Of a stretch of 64,000 bases of DNA, positions 1-8,890 are shown piece after piece; position 1 is the stretch's first letter, and every line of letters begins with the position of its first letter. This DNA comes from Caldifarciminota bacterium (GTDB lineage: Bacteria; Hydrothermota; Tepidihabitantia; SM23-42). The stretch is from NCBI GenBank assembly GCA_020349965.1, contig CP070705.1:1117650-1181649 (forward strand). The letters are read 5' to 3'. A program made the position numbers and the translations under genes. The notes below the pieces were generated by a model that saw only the letters and a program-made list of their open reading frames with translations, did not search any database and was not told the origin of the DNA.

Positions 1-264
1 AACCTGTGGTTTGACGAATTGCATTGTATCGTATACTGCTAACCCGGAAGAGACAATGCCGCCAGGCGAATTGATGTAGAGGTTTATATCCTTCGACGCA
101 TCTTCGGCTGCCAGGAAGAGTAATTGAGCCATCACGAGGTTTGCAACATTATCATCGATCGGCGTTCCAATAAATATGATTCTTTCCTTGAGCAGTCGCG
201 AATAAATATCATATGCACGTTCGCCTCGGCCTGTCTGCTCAATGACGAACGGGATGGGAATCAT
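1..264 (-). CDS. clpP: ATP-dependent Clp protease proteolytic subunit ClpP (partial, N-terminal part)
   Basis: The first 88 residues of ClpP, the serine protease that forms the double-heptameric chamber fed by ClpX or ClpC ATPases in the cytoplasm. The start [20 protein letters not shown], then RIIFIG and [11 protein letters not shown], is the classic family N-terminus. The gene runs off the window before the catalytic Ser, His and Asp. The ATG is preceded by AGGAGG at 271-276. It overlaps the end of tig by 26 nt, so translation is probably coupled in the widespread tig-clpP order. A ClpC ATPase, a possible partner, is encoded at 30.2 kb. Confidence 0.96.
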   Translation of the reverse strand, partial: MIPIPFVIEQTGRGERAYDIYSRLLKERIIFIGTPIDDNVANLVMAQLLFLAAEDASKDINLYINSPGGIVSSGLAVYDTMQFVKPQV

Positions 265-1450
265 TGGCCACCTCCTTTGGTGTGACGATGCGACGCTTCT
301 CGCTTATCTTTGCGTGTTCATACAGATAATTGAGTGTTTTCTCTCTGGTCAGGATGCTGCCGAGGTAGTTCATCACATCGCTACGATTGTGTTCTGTCAA
401 TCTCATTCCCAGTTTGTTTATAAGATCCATGGTTTCGTCTTCAGAAACCATGAGTTTTTCTTTCTCGGCAATTCTGTCCAAAATAAGATTGAATCTCATT
501 CTTTTCTCGGCCACATTCCAGAACCGTTCTTTGTTAGAGTCTGAATCGGGCAAATTGTAATCTTTGAGGATCTTTTCATATTCTCTGTTGATCAAGATAT
601 TGGGTATCCGAAATTTTGTTCGTTGAATGAGTACTTCTGAAATCGATTCCTTTAGCTCATCTTCAATCCTTTTTTCTTCCTGTCTTTTCATATTCTCGAG
701 AAGCTTCTGCTTGAGGTCTTCGAGTCCCGAGAATTTCAGGCCTAAGGCAAATTCATCGTCGATTAGAGGCAAGACCTTTTCTTTGATGTCTTTCAAATGA
801 ATCTTGTAGGATCTATTTTCTACTGTTACTTCTTTCTTTTCTGCCTTCTTCATCCCAACGAGGGCGCGGTTCAACTCATCAGGAAGAGATCGATCACCGA
901 TGCGTACGGTCTGATTATTCTGCTGATCTGATCGACCTTCCGCACTGATCTGGAGGTCAATGGTAACCAGATCATCCACCACGGCAGGTCGTTCCGCATC
1001 CTGGACCACAGCATACTGTTCTCTGAGGGAATTCATGCCCTGCTTGAGTAAATAATCATCGGGAAGGGCAGGTTCTCTAAATATTTCGATATCCAGATAG
1101 TTATCGACATTAAATTCAGGTATTACTTCAACAAATAAGCGGAATTTTATTGCCTCGCCCTCCTGTAGGTCCCTCAACTCAGCCTGGCCTGCGGGTCGCC
1201 AGTTGTTCTCGCTCAGTACTTTAAGGTATGCCTGCTTGACCAGTGCATCGACTCCTTGGGCCTTAAGATTGTCTGCATACCGGCTCTTGATCAATGTCTG
1301 AGGGACGCGCCCCTTTCGATAGCCGTCTATTGAGAGTTCCTTCTGAACCCGTTGTGCTTCTTCGTTGATTAGCCGTTCCAATTCTGCACGCGGTACGGAT
1401 ATTTCGATTTCTTTTTCGACTTCGTTTTCTTTCAACAACCTATATTCCAA
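239..1450 (-). CDS. tig: Trigger factor (ribosome-associated chaperone, peptidyl-prolyl isomerase)
   Basis: Binds nascent chains at the ribosome exit tunnel. At 403 residues it is a little shorter than the usual 430. The N-terminal ribosome-binding domain carries the signature [12 protein letters not shown] (family G-F-R-x-G-x-x-P), followed by a PPIase-like middle region ([16 protein letters not shown]) and the helical C-terminal chaperone arms. I chose the TTG at 1450: it follows a GGAGAGAGG ribosome-binding site at the right spacing and gives the usual opening '[18 protein letters not shown]'. The longer in-frame reading up to 1495 would run into the tRNA gene. Only 18 nt separate it from the tRNA-Leu 3' end, and no other promoter is visible, so the two are probably co-transcribed. 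Confidence 0.95.
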   Translation of the reverse strand: MEYRLLKENEVEKEIEISVPRAELERLINEEAQRVQKELSIDGYRKGRVPQTLIKSRYADNLKAQGVDALVKQAYLKVLSENNWRPAGQAELRDLQEGEAIKFRLFVEVIPEFNVDNYLDIEIFREPALPDDYLLKQGMNSLREQYAVVQDAERPAVVDDLVTIDLQISAEGRSDQQNNQTVRIGDRSLPDELNRALVGMKKAEKKEVTVENRSYKIHLKDIKEKVLPLIDDEFALGLKFSGLEDLKQKLLENMKRQEEKRIEDELKESISEVLIQRTKFRIPNILINREYEKILKDYNLPDSDSNKERFWNVAEKRMRFNLILDRIAEKEKLMVSEDETMDLINKLGMRLTEHNRSDVMNYLGSILTREKTLNYLYEHAKISEKRRIVTPKEVANDSHPVRH

Positions 1451-1468
1451 AGACCTCTCTCCTTTAGG

Positions 1469-1550
1469 TGCGAGGAGGGGGAGTTGAACCCCCATCCCTT
1501 ACGGGGCTGGATCCTAAATCCAGTGCGTCTGCCAGTTCCGCCATCCTCGC
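1469..1550 (-). tRNA. tRNA-Leu (anticodon UAG)
   Basis: A full cloverleaf is visible on the minus strand. The acceptor stem is GCGAGGA pairing with TCCTCGC, the anticodon stem is CTGGA/TCCAG with loop TTTAGGA (anticodon TAG), there is a long class-II variable arm (CCCCGTAAGGGAT), and the T-arm is GGGGGTTCAACTCCCCC. The discriminator base is A. The following bases are CCT, so the 3' CCA is not encoded and must be added after transcription. It sits directly upstream of tig. Confidence 0.97.
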
Positions 1551-1580
1551 AAACGTAATTCCTGTAATGCATATAAAGCT

Positions 1581-1608
1581 ATTATAGTCTAAAACCCCTT
1601 ATTGTCAA
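1581..1608 (-). promoter_or_regulatory. Sigma-70 promoter for tRNA-Leu-tig-clpP
   Basis: On the minus strand, -35 TTGACA (1603-1608) and -10 TATAAT (1581-1586) are separated by 16 bp. Both hexamers match the consensus perfectly. The predicted start lies about 25 nt upstream of the tRNA 5' end. Confidence 0.9.
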
Positions 1609-1703
1609 GTTATCGGGGTTGATCCGGTCATATACCCTCCATTCAAAGGTATGGTGGACGTATATTTTTTTCGGCCGGTCTTTGCTGTTTTTACGCTATC
1701 GCA

Positions 1704-2615
1704 TCAGTAGACAACGAGGGGGAATTTTTGGGGTACAGATTTAACGGGTCTGATATATTTGGGTAGAACGATCTCGGCCGGCAAATAGTAGTTGCCGGAC
1801 GTCAATTTTGTCGCCTTGATCCTGACACCGATGTTATTGATCGTAAGGCCTTCCACGCGGTCTGGTGTTCCTTCGATTACAAGCGTATCGAGCGTGGTCC
1901 TCTCCGAGCGGACGCGCTGGTCAGGTAGATATACGATGGTCAGCGGAATATTCGTTATTGTCTTACGCACGGTTCTATCGATCTGGATGATCGCCTTGAC
2001 GTCAAGCCGGGAGGCGGTGAGTAGGGGGGAGGGTAGTACAACTTTCAGATCCTTCTCGAAACTTGTATTTCGATTTCTGACACTGAGTGATTCAGTGAAA
2101 ACTTCGCTCATTTGTTCGAGTATTGTGTGCGGTCCACTCAAACGTACTGTGTCGATTACCCTCACGTCGTTGATTGCGTAGCCCTCCTTGGGCAAACCCT
2201 TGATCGGAACTTCGACCGCGACCTCCTGTTCCACCTTCCTATCGACTGTTATCACTATATTGGGCCTATCATAATCGATCCTGAGTGGCCCGTATGCGAT
2301 CGGTACCCTCAGATCCCTTGAGGCGATCGTTGTTTGACCCGGATCGATGCCTCGCAAGTCGCACTGTGCTTTGGGTGGTGCGGCCCAAATTGTGAAGAGC
2401 GCACCGCCGCGGCCTGAGAAAGTTACATCAATATTGGATACCGAATCGACAACGATCAATGAATCAGGAAGGTTGACATAAATCACTTTGATGGTCTTGA
2501 TATAAGTGTAATTGTTGCCGATGGCAACATATATCCAGAGGCCGAACGCAAAAATCGCAGCAAAGATTTTTCTCATGGGATCGCGTGTGATGAACCTGAC
2601 GATTTGGTATACCAT
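1704..2615 (-). CDS. YbbR-domain (CdaR-like) membrane-anchored protein
   Basis: 303 residues. One N-terminal membrane segment (about residues 16-35, IFAAIFAFGLWIYVAIG) is followed by an extracytoplasmic region of YbbR-like repeats (LPDSLIVVDSVSNIDVTFSG; VEVPIKGLPKEGYAINDVRV; TNIPLTIVYLPDQRV). YbbR/CdaR proteins bind and modulate the diadenylate cyclase CdaA in Firmicutes. No cdaA is adjacent here, so that role is not shown. The start is the ATG at 2615 rather than the TTG one codon earlier. There is no Shine-Dalgarno, and a near-consensus promoter ends 7 nt before the ATG, so the mRNA is probably leaderless. Confidence 0.8.
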   Translation of the reverse strand: MVYQIVRFITRDPMRKIFAAIFAFGLWIYVAIGNNYTYIKTIKVIYVNLPDSLIVVDSVSNIDVTFSGRGGALFTIWAAPPKAQCDLRGIDPGQTTIASRDLRVPIAYGPLRIDYDRPNIVITVDRKVEQEVAVEVPIKGLPKEGYAINDVRVIDTVRLSGPHTILEQMSEVFTESLSVRNRNTSFEKDLKVVLPSPLLTASRLDVKAIIQIDRTVRKTITNIPLTIVYLPDQRVRSERTTLDTLVIEGTPDRVEGLTINNIGVRIKATKLTSGNYYLPAEIVLPKYIRPVKSVPQKFPLVVY

Positions 2616-2622
2616 CAACTGT

Positions 2623-2650
2623 ATTATATATATATAAGGTTACATATCAA
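2623..2650 (-). promoter_or_regulatory. Promoter of the YbbR-domain gene (leaderless)
   Basis: -35 TTGATA (2645-2650), 16-bp spacer, -10 TATAAT (2623-2628) on the minus strand. The -10 box ends 7 nt before the ATG at 2615, so transcription should begin at or beside the start codon. Confidence 0.8.
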
Positions 2651-2708
2651 GTAAGAAATATGTAGGCCTGTTGGTTCATTGGTACAAATGAAAAATCATT
2701 CCAGTTGG

Positions 2709-3980
2709 CTATGCCCAGAATATCCAAACAAACAATGCTCCGGCAGCAACGGCAAACAGAGTGAACGGAAGGCCGATCTTTGCGAAATCTTTGAATCTTG
2801 TTTCGTAGCCTTGTTTTTTCAATAGACCCACACCGACGATATTTGCAGATGCACCAATTGGGGTGATGTTTCCTCCGACGGTAGTACCGATGATGGTACC
2901 GAACAGAAGAAGATGAACAGGATATCCGTAGGTGGATGCCATCGCGGGGATTATGCCTACAAGTGCTGTGAAGTAAGGCACGTTGTCGACAAAGGCGGAT
3001 ACGCAGATCGAAAAGACCACGAGGATGAGGTACGTCACCAAAAGATTGCCGGACGTCAGCTTGCCCACAGTATGGGCGAGGAATGATGTTGTTTCGGTTT
3101 CGGTTAATGATCCGACGATCGCGAAGATCGCGGCGAGAAAGAAGAGGGTCTCCCAGTCCATGTCTTTCAAGGCGTGAAAGGTCTTTACCTTGGAAGCGAA
3201 GAAACTCCAGATGATGCCGATGCCGCCGAACACAAGGCATACCAGACCGCCAAGGTAATCCATAAAGCCGTCGAAAAATGATGCGACGGCTAGGGCCAGG
3301 ATCAGTCCGATGAGCAGGAAACCTGGGAAGACACTGACAATCTTCTCTGGTTCTATAGGCTGGATCGATTCCTTATGCTTACGGTTGAGGAAATACAGAA
3401 CTGCGAGCGAGATGATGGCTGCAAATTCCACTGCGAAGAAGAGGCTGGGTCGTCCCTCGAAGAAGAAGAAATCATTGAACGTCATGCGAGTATAACTTGC
3501 CAGGATCATACTTGGTGGGTCGCCGACCAATGTCGCGGTGCCCTGCAGGTTCGACGAAAGACAGATACCGAGGATAAACGGAATTGGAGAGACTTTCAAT
3601 TTGCGGGACACCTCAAACGCAATTGGTGCAACGATCATGACTGTCGCCACATTTTCAACGAATGCCGAAATTACGCCGCTGAATGCAGAAAGCCAGATTA
3701 TCGCCCAGACAAGGTTTTTCGAGCGATCAATTATGATTTCGGCGAGATAGGCGGGAATCTTTGAATGTATGAACAGCTCGGCGACGACAAGGCTTCCCCA
3801 GAAAATACCGAGAATGTTCCAGTTGATGTAATGGAGTATTCTGAACGGGGAGAGGATGCCGAATATCAGCATGAATCCGACACCAATCCAGGCGATGATG
3901 AATTTATATTTGTGCAGCGCGATTACTGCAAGGTAGGTAATTGCAAAGATTATTAGACAGGTTACTTGGCTGGTCGACAT
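2709..3980 (-). CDS. ArsB/NhaD-type (ion transporter superfamily) membrane permease
   Basis: 423 residues with about 11-12 hydrophobic segments, in the arsenite-pump/Na+:H+ antiporter/SLC13 superfamily. The two half-repeats each carry a conserved membrane-re-entrant motif: 'AFVENVATVMIVAPIAFEV' with 'GTATLVGDPPSMILAS', and 'AFVDNVPYFTALVGIIPAM' with 'GNITPIGASANIVGVGL'. This internal symmetry is typical of NhaD/ArsB proteins. The substrate cannot be read from sequence: Na+/H+ exchange, arsenite or a carboxylate are all possible. No arsR or arsC is nearby. The ATG lies 7 nt after the argF stop, so the two form an operon; ArsA-type ATPase is absent. Confidence 0.85.
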   Translation of the reverse strand: MSTSQVTCLIIFAITYLAVIALHKYKFIIAWIGVGFMLIFGILSPFRILHYINWNILGIFWGSLVVAELFIHSKIPAYLAEIIIDRSKNLVWAIIWLSAFSGVISAFVENVATVMIVAPIAFEVSRKLKVSPIPFILGICLSSNLQGTATLVGDPPSMILASYTRMTFNDFFFFEGRPSLFFAVEFAAIISLAVLYFLNRKHKESIQPIEPEKIVSVFPGFLLIGLILALAVASFFDGFMDYLGGLVCLVFGGIGIIWSFFASKVKTFHALKDMDWETLFFLAAIFAIVGSLTETETTSFLAHTVGKLTSGNLLVTYLILVVFSICVSAFVDNVPYFTALVGIIPAMASTYGYPVHLLLFGTIIGTTVGGNITPIGASANIVGVGLLKKQGYETRFKDFAKIGLPFTLFAVAAGALFVWIFWA

Positions 3981-3987
3981 GCTCTCG

Positions 3988-4890
3988 TCAATATTTCTGA
4001 CAGAGCCAGACCATTATGCTCTTCTGAATGTGAAGACGGTTTTCCGCTTCGTCGAATACTATCGAATGCGGTCCATCTATGACCTCATCGGTTATCTCTT
4101 CGCCGCGGTGTGCCGGAAGGCAGTGCATTATGAGGTGATCCTCTTTGGCATCTCTCAATAAATCTGAATTGATCTGGAACCGAGAGAATGTTTTCTTCCT
4201 CTTCTCGGCTTCGATCTCCTGCCCCATAGAGGCCCAGACGTCCGTATATATTATGTCTGCGTTTCTGATCGCCTCGCGTGGTTCGTTCGTAAGCACGACG
4301 TTCTTAGCTCTTACGGTATAATTTCTTTCCGGTTCGTACCCAGCCGGCGTTGCAATGTGGAGCCGGAAACCGAGTATGGTTGAGGCGGCAACAAATGAAT
4401 TGCACACGTTGTTTCCATCACCTACAAATGCAAGGGTAATATTTTCAAGAGATCCTTTGTGTTCGGTCACCGTAAAGAGGTCTGCCATGATCTGGCAGGG
4501 ATGTTCTAGGTCTGAAAGGCCGTTTATAACCGGTATTGTGGCATTTTTTGCCAAGTCCTCAACTGTTTTGTGCGCGAAGACTCGAGCCATGATAATGTCC
4601 ACCCAGCGCGAAAGGTTCAGGGCTGCATCGGGTACGCTTTCGCGCTTTCCGAGCTGGATGTCGGCTGGCGCGAGGTATATCGCGTGTCCGCCCAATTGAG
4701 TCATGCCCGTTTCAAAGGTCACTCTCGTCCTCAATGACGGTTTCTCGAAGACCATTGCCAGGGTTTTGTCTTTCAGTATACGATGTTCGATCCCTTTCTT
4801 TTGGGATTCCTTGAGTTTCTTGGCCAGTTCGAATACTTCAAATATCTCATTCTTTTTCAGACATTCCATGGTAAGAAAATCTCTCTTCAT
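3988..4890 (-). CDS. argF: Ornithine carbamoyltransferase
   Basis: Makes citrulline from ornithine and carbamoyl phosphate in arginine biosynthesis (or the reverse in catabolism). 300 residues, the usual length. Visible motifs are the carbamoyl-phosphate loop 'EKPSLRTRVTFE', 'HPCQIMADLFT', 'FVGDGNNVCNS' and the ornithine-site 'MHCLPAHRGEEI'. The reading frame stays open for 61 codons upstream. I start at the ATG at 4890 because GGAGG sits 4 nt before it, it gives the normal OTC N-terminus (MKRDFLTM), and a good promoter lies inside the putative extension. No other arg genes are in the window. Confidence 0.96.
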   Translation of the reverse strand: MKRDFLTMECLKKNEIFEVFELAKKLKESQKKGIEHRILKDKTLAMVFEKPSLRTRVTFETGMTQLGGHAIYLAPADIQLGKRESVPDAALNLSRWVDIIMARVFAHKTVEDLAKNATIPVINGLSDLEHPCQIMADLFTVTEHKGSLENITLAFVGDGNNVCNSFVAASTILGFRLHIATPAGYEPERNYTVRAKNVVLTNEPREAIRNADIIYTDVWASMGQEIEAEKRKKTFSRFQINSDLLRDAKEDHLIMHCLPAHRGEEITDEVIDGPHSIVFDEAENRLHIQKSIMVWLCQKY

Positions 4891-4906
4891 CAGACCTCCG
4901 TGCTTT

Positions 4907-4934
4907 AATATACCCATCTTCTTAAAGAAGTCAA
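4907..4934 (-). promoter_or_regulatory. argF: Promoter of argF and the ArsB-like gene
   Basis: -35 TTGACT (4929-4934), 16-bp spacer, -10 TATATT (4907-4912) on the minus strand, 16 nt before the ATG. The short leader carries the GGAGG ribosome-binding site (4895-4899). No obvious ArgR-type palindrome was recognised. Confidence 0.8.
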
Positions 4935-5063
4935 TGTATGTTTCTTCTATCGGTGTGGCTCTACATGCGTGAGCAATGACGATCTTGTCATTATGCAGTA
5001 ATTTATTTTTGGCACGTAGTCTTACTTGATTATGGTATTTCAGAATTTTGCGGCGTGCTTCTG

Positions 5064-5092
5064 TTGACTTCATGGGTTTTTTAGTGTATTAT
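5064..5092 (+). promoter_or_regulatory. Promoter of the sensor kinase gene (leaderless)
   Basis: -35 TTGACT (5064-5069), 17-bp spacer, -10 TATTAT (5087-5092). The ATG follows 9 nt after the -10 box without any Shine-Dalgarno sequence, so the transcript would have a leader of 0-3 nt. Confidence 0.8.
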
Positions 5093-5101
5093 GATGCATA
5101 T

Positions 5102-7054
5102 ATGGGTACGAAAACACGGCGTTATTTTTCGTTGGCAATTATATTGCTGCTTATATTGAGTGCATTTCTTGCCTTCGGGTTGATCAGCGGACGCAGGACC
5201 ATGTTGGATTTGATGAAGGAGCAGGCGCGTGCTTTTCTTTCCGTGGTTGCCTTGACTCAGGAGAATCTCATCTTTGCTGAAACGCGCCTGGAGGACGAGT
5301 TTATTCACAAGATAATCAGTGCATGTAACGTGCTTGATGCTGACCTGTCAAGGAGTAATGTTGAGAATGTGAGACAGGGATTTGGTTTCATCTCGATCGC
5401 AGTATTTGCAAGGAAGACAGAGAAGAAGCTCGGGGTTTCGGGTACTCCCGTGGGGATGAGCACCAAGATCTTCACCCAGCGTGATCCTATATCATTCGAG
5501 TACATCGATTTCGGCAACAAAACCCTCATGCGTTTTGTCTACGTCGTTGCCGAACGTGTTTTCCAGATCGAACTGCCGGCAGATGAGATACGTGCATTCC
5601 GAACGGAATTCGGCATCAACAAGGTCATCACTCAGATTGCGGCAAATCCAATGATCAGTTACCTTGTTTTACAGGATAGAGAGGGGATAATTTTCGCGAC
5701 GCCAAATGTGGAAGCGATCAGCAGGATCGAGGATGATTCGGCGCTTGCGACCGTAGCCGATAGGTTGACCGAAATAAATCGCATCACGCAATTCGACGGC
5801 GAGGATGTCCTGGAACTAGCACGCCCCTTCGTCATAGAAGACGAGTTGGTGGGGATATTCAGGATCGGCATCAGCCTCGACAGCTACCATACACATGCCC
5901 GTAAGACTGAAGGACAGCTAATCGTTCTTTTTGTCATACTTTTCGGTGCAGGATTCATACTCTTCCTCTTATTCATGAATTATCAATCTTACTCCAATAT
6001 CAGGGAATTGTTCCAGAAAACACTGGGCGCGATAGAAGACGGTGTTCTACTCGTCAACGCGAATAAAAGGATCAGCGCTGCCAATGAGATGTTTTGCAAG
6101 CTCTCGGCATTTGATGATAGTCTGCTTGTGGGCAATGAATATAGCAAGATCTTCCCTGATGATCCTTTCGAAACGAGCAAGGCAATGGCTGAGGCAAAGA
6201 AGGTGGCCGATGAGAAGAAATTGTTCGGAAAGGACATGAGATATGCCACCTATCCGCTAGTCGACGAGAAGCAGAAGGTTACCGGTGTCGTGATCATTAT
6301 ACACGACGTGACCAGGATAAGGGAATTCGAAAAGGAGCGGGAAGAGGCGGAAAGGCTCTTGTTTCTTGGTAATCTTGTCGCAAATTTCGCACATGAGATC
6401 AAGAATCCCTTGAATGGTCTGTCAATAGGAACGCAAAGGTTACTCCGTGAGTTCCCGAATCCCGATCCGGATTACCTCCGGATCGCGGGCAGTCTCAAGA
6501 AAGAGATTGACGCGCTAAACAAGATTGTAAACGATTTCCTGTTGCTTGCTCGGCCGCGGATGCGTGAAACCGCTCGTTTCGGTCTGGCCGGATCGCTTGC
6601 CGAGTTGAAGGCATCTGTCGAACATCAGATTGAAGAATACAAGATCGCTCTGCATTGGGATGTTCAAACCGAGGTAGTTCTGACAGGCAACAAGAGTGAC
6701 TTCGGCCGAGCTTTGTTGAACATAATGCTCAATGCAATAGACGCGGTGCGTGAGGTCGAAGGACGCCCCCGTGAAATTACCGTCCGTCTGCAAAAGGGAG
6801 ATGGGGTCGCCACGATCGTCATCGCGGACAATGGTGTCGGTATGGATGAGGAGGAAAAAAGGCGCGTCTTCAGCCCCTACTTCTCTACTAAGAAGAGCGG
6901 GACCGGGCTTGGTTTGTACATTGCGCAGAAGATAGTCAAAGACCACGGAGGTAACATCGCCATTGACAGCGAGAAAAACAGGGGGACTACATTTGAAATC
7001 TTATTCAGTGAATCAGCCGTCAGTGCTCAAGGAGGAGGTTCCGATGAACGATGA
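5102..7054 (+). CDS. Membrane sensor histidine kinase, NtrB-like, with PAS domain
   Basis: 650 residues. TM1 (about 11-30), a large periplasmic sensor region (about 31-270, Cache-like by position), TM2 (about 272-292, LIVLFVILFGAGFILFLLF), a PAS domain (about 305-405), HisKA with the phospho-acceptor His431 in FAHEIKNPLNGL, and a HATPase_c domain with NIMLNAIDA (N box), IADNGVGMD (G1) and GTGLGLYIAQKI (G2). The architecture suits a soluble-signal sensor controlling an NtrC-type regulator. No response regulator is adjacent, so it is an orphan here. The start is the ATG at 5102, giving a short basic N-terminus before TM1. It overlaps the KamA-like gene by 11 nt. Confidence 0.92.
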   Translation: MGTKTRRYFSLAIILLLILSAFLAFGLISGRRTMLDLMKEQARAFLSVVALTQENLIFAETRLEDEFIHKIISACNVLDADLSRSNVENVRQGFGFISIAVFARKTEKKLGVSGTPVGMSTKIFTQRDPISFEYIDFGNKTLMRFVYVVAERVFQIELPADEIRAFRTEFGINKVITQIAANPMISYLVLQDREGIIFATPNVEAISRIEDDSALATVADRLTEINRITQFDGEDVLELARPFVIEDELVGIFRIGISLDSYHTHARKTEGQLIVLFVILFGAGFILFLLFMNYQSYSNIRELFQKTLGAIEDGVLLVNANKRISAANEMFCKLSAFDDSLLVGNEYSKIFPDDPFETSKAMAEAKKVADEKKLFGKDMRYATYPLVDEKQKVTGVVIIIHDVTRIREFEKEREEAERLLFLGNLVANFAHEIKNPLNGLSIGTQRLLREFPNPDPDYLRIAGSLKKEIDALNKIVNDFLLLARPRMRETARFGLAGSLAELKASVEHQIEEYKIALHWDVQTEVVLTGNKSDFGRALLNIMLNAIDAVREVEGRPREITVRLQKGDGVATIVIADNGVGMDEEEKRRVFSPYFSTKKSGTGLGLYIAQKIVKDHGGNIAIDSEKNRGTTFEILFSESAVSAQGGGSDER

Positions 7055-8150
7055 TTGGAGACGTGAGCTTAAAATCAGCGTGCGTACCGCAGAGCACCTT
7101 GCCAGGCACCTCAGTATGTCAACTCGCGAACAGAAGCGGATTTCGGAAGCTATTGAAAGGCATCCCATGCGTATCACCCACCACTATCTTTCCTTGATTA
7201 ATGGTGACGACCCTGCTGATCCCATCAGGAAGATGGTTGTGCCGTCTATTGAAGAATTTAATTTGCTTGGTCAGTATGATACGAGTGGCGAACTCGTCAA
7301 TACGAAGATGCCGGGTCTTCAGCATAAATACTCGCAGACGGCATTGATACTTGCGACGAACCGATGCGCGACGTACTGCCGGTATTGTTTCAGAAAGAGG
7401 TTGATCGGTCTGGAAACCAAAGAAATCTTACACAGATTCAGCGATGCAGTAAAGTATATTGAAAAGCACGAAGAAATTACTAACGTTTTGATCAGCGGTG
7501 GGGATCCGATGGTTCTGCCGACGGATGTGATAGAACGCTTCCTGGACAGACTCTCGGGCGTAGAGCACCTGCGTTATATCAGGATCGGAACGAAGGTTAC
7601 GGTGGCCTTGCCCGAAAGAATCTTGGGCGATACAAAATTACTTCGTCTGTTCCATGAATACTCGATGCATAAGAAGCCGATCAACGTTGTGACGCACATT
7701 AATCACCCCAGTGAGATCACCGCGAAGACGGTGGCCGCGATTCGCGCTCTCAGGCGTGCGTCCGTAGCTCTTAGCAATCAGACAGTTCTACTGAAAGGGG
7801 TCAACGACGAACCGGCGACACTCGCCGCGCTCCAGTTGCGCCTGTTCGATATCGGGATTCAACCATACTACATATTCCAATGCCGTCCGGTGAAACGAGT
7901 AAAACATAACTTTCAGTTGCCCCTTTACTTTGGTCTGCAAATCGTAGAAGAGGCGAAAAGGATGCTTGACGGTCCCACCAAACGTTTTAGATATGTGATG
8001 TCACATCGAAGCGGCAAGATAGAGATTTTGGGTATATCGGATGGTCATATGTACTTCAAATACCACCAAGCAAAGGATCCAGATAATCTGGGCCGAATTC
8101 TAAGGCGCAAGGTGGATGTAACGAGCGGTTGGTTCGACGAAATGGAGTAG
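7044..8150 (+). CDS. kamA: KamA-family radical SAM aminomutase
   Basis: 368 residues. The radical SAM [4Fe-4S] motif C108-x3-C112-x2-C115 (CATYCRYC) is followed by SGGDP and, near the C-terminus, SGK with Lys325 as the likely PLP-binding residue (HRSGKIEI). The family includes lysine 2,3-aminomutase, glutamate 2,3-aminomutase and EpmB. The clostridial lysine-binding segment rich in glycine (DAPGGGGK) is absent, so the substrate should not be assumed to be lysine. A strong AAGGAGGAGG site precedes the ATG inside the end of the kinase gene, which suggests translational coupling. Confidence 0.88.
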   Translation: MNDDWRRELKISVRTAEHLARHLSMSTREQKRISEAIERHPMRITHHYLSLINGDDPADPIRKMVVPSIEEFNLLGQYDTSGELVNTKMPGLQHKYSQTALILATNRCATYCRYCFRKRLIGLETKEILHRFSDAVKYIEKHEEITNVLISGGDPMVLPTDVIERFLDRLSGVEHLRYIRIGTKVTVALPERILGDTKLLRLFHEYSMHKKPINVVTHINHPSEITAKTVAAIRALRRASVALSNQTVLLKGVNDEPATLAALQLRLFDIGIQPYYIFQCRPVKRVKHNFQLPLYFGLQIVEEAKRMLDGPTKRFRYVMSHRSGKIEILGISDGHMYFKYHQAKDPDNLGRILRRKVDVTSGWFDEME

Positions 8151-8199
8151 TGCGAATCGAGGTGTCTTCTTACATTGTCTGGTTGCGAGATCCTATGCA

Positions 8200-8886
8200 A
8201 TGAAGCGTGGATACTACGACGACCGGCTTCACGGAAATCTCTTGATGCATTGCTATGATCTTGCGCCACCACGCATCAGACAGTATCTTTCAGCAGAGAT
8301 CGACTATGTACTCGAAATGATAAAACCGGGTGATCGAATCCTGGAACTCGGTTGCGGTTACGGCCGCGTCCTGCACCCTCTCACTAGCAGAGCAGGTTTT
8401 GTTGTCGGTATTGACACTTCGGCTGCCAACATCGAGTGTGGGGAGCAATTACTTGCTTGTGTATCCAATTACGGGTTGCTTGTAATGGATGCCGTGCAAA
8501 CTGGATTCCGCGACAATGCCTTTGATTGTGTTGTCTGTATACAAAACGGCATTTCTGCATTCGCAGTTGACCAGAAGGCTCTGATAAACGAAAGTCTCCG
8601 CATTACAAAGGGGGATGGGTTGGCTATTTTTTCGAGTTACTCTCCGCTGATATGGAATGAACGGCTCCTGTGGTTTCAACGCCAGGCAGAGGCTGGATTG
8701 ATCGGTGAGATCGACCCGGAAGAAACACGAGAAGGTATTATTGTCTGTAAGGATGGGTTCGTGGCAACCACGGTCAGTGCTGAGCGATTTCGTGATCTCG
8801 TTACTGGCATCCCCGCCGAAGTGAATATCGATGAGGTCGATGGGTCCAGTATCTTCTGCGTTCTGAAGGCGCACAAGAAATTCTGA
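8200..8886 (+). CDS. Class I SAM-dependent methyltransferase
   Basis: 228 residues. Motif I is ILELGCGYGRVL at about residues 47-58, followed by VVGIDTSAANIECG (acidic residue binding the SAM ribose) and DNAFDCVVCIQNGISAF (post-motif). The substrate is unknown. It is 49 nt downstream of the KamA-like gene and 4 nt upstream of mntP, so probably the third gene of the kinase operon. No clear Shine-Dalgarno precedes the ATG. Confidence 0.82.
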   Translation: MKRGYYDDRLHGNLLMHCYDLAPPRIRQYLSAEIDYVLEMIKPGDRILELGCGYGRVLHPLTSRAGFVVGIDTSAANIECGEQLLACVSNYGLLVMDAVQTGFRDNAFDCVVCIQNGISAFAVDQKALINESLRITKGDGLAIFSSYSPLIWNERLLWFQRQAEAGLIGEIDPEETREGIIVCKDGFVATTVSAERFRDLVTGIPAEVNIDEVDGSSIFCVLKAHKKF

Positions 8887-8890
8887 GGTT

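Noticed and set aside
1451-1495. Upstream extension of trigger factor
   Set aside because: It would be encoded by the tRNA-Leu gene; the TTG at 1450 has a proper ribosome-binding site and fits the family.
3375-3764. Plus-strand reading frame opposite the ArsB-like gene
   Set aside because: Antisense shadow; no ribosome-binding site and no domain. Similar long shadows at 14055-14390, 31355-31762 and 36857-37306 were rejected for the same reason.
4891-5073. A 61-residue N-terminal extension of ornithine carbamoyltransferase
   Set aside because: A promoter (4907-4934) and GGAGG (4895-4899) lie inside it, the ATG at 4890 gives the normal family start, and the rest overlaps the divergent kinase promoter. 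The open frame is chance.
7044-8150. Calling the KamA-family protein lysine 2,3-aminomutase
   Set aside because: The glycine-rich lysine-binding segment known from clostridial enzymes is absent; only the family level is supported.
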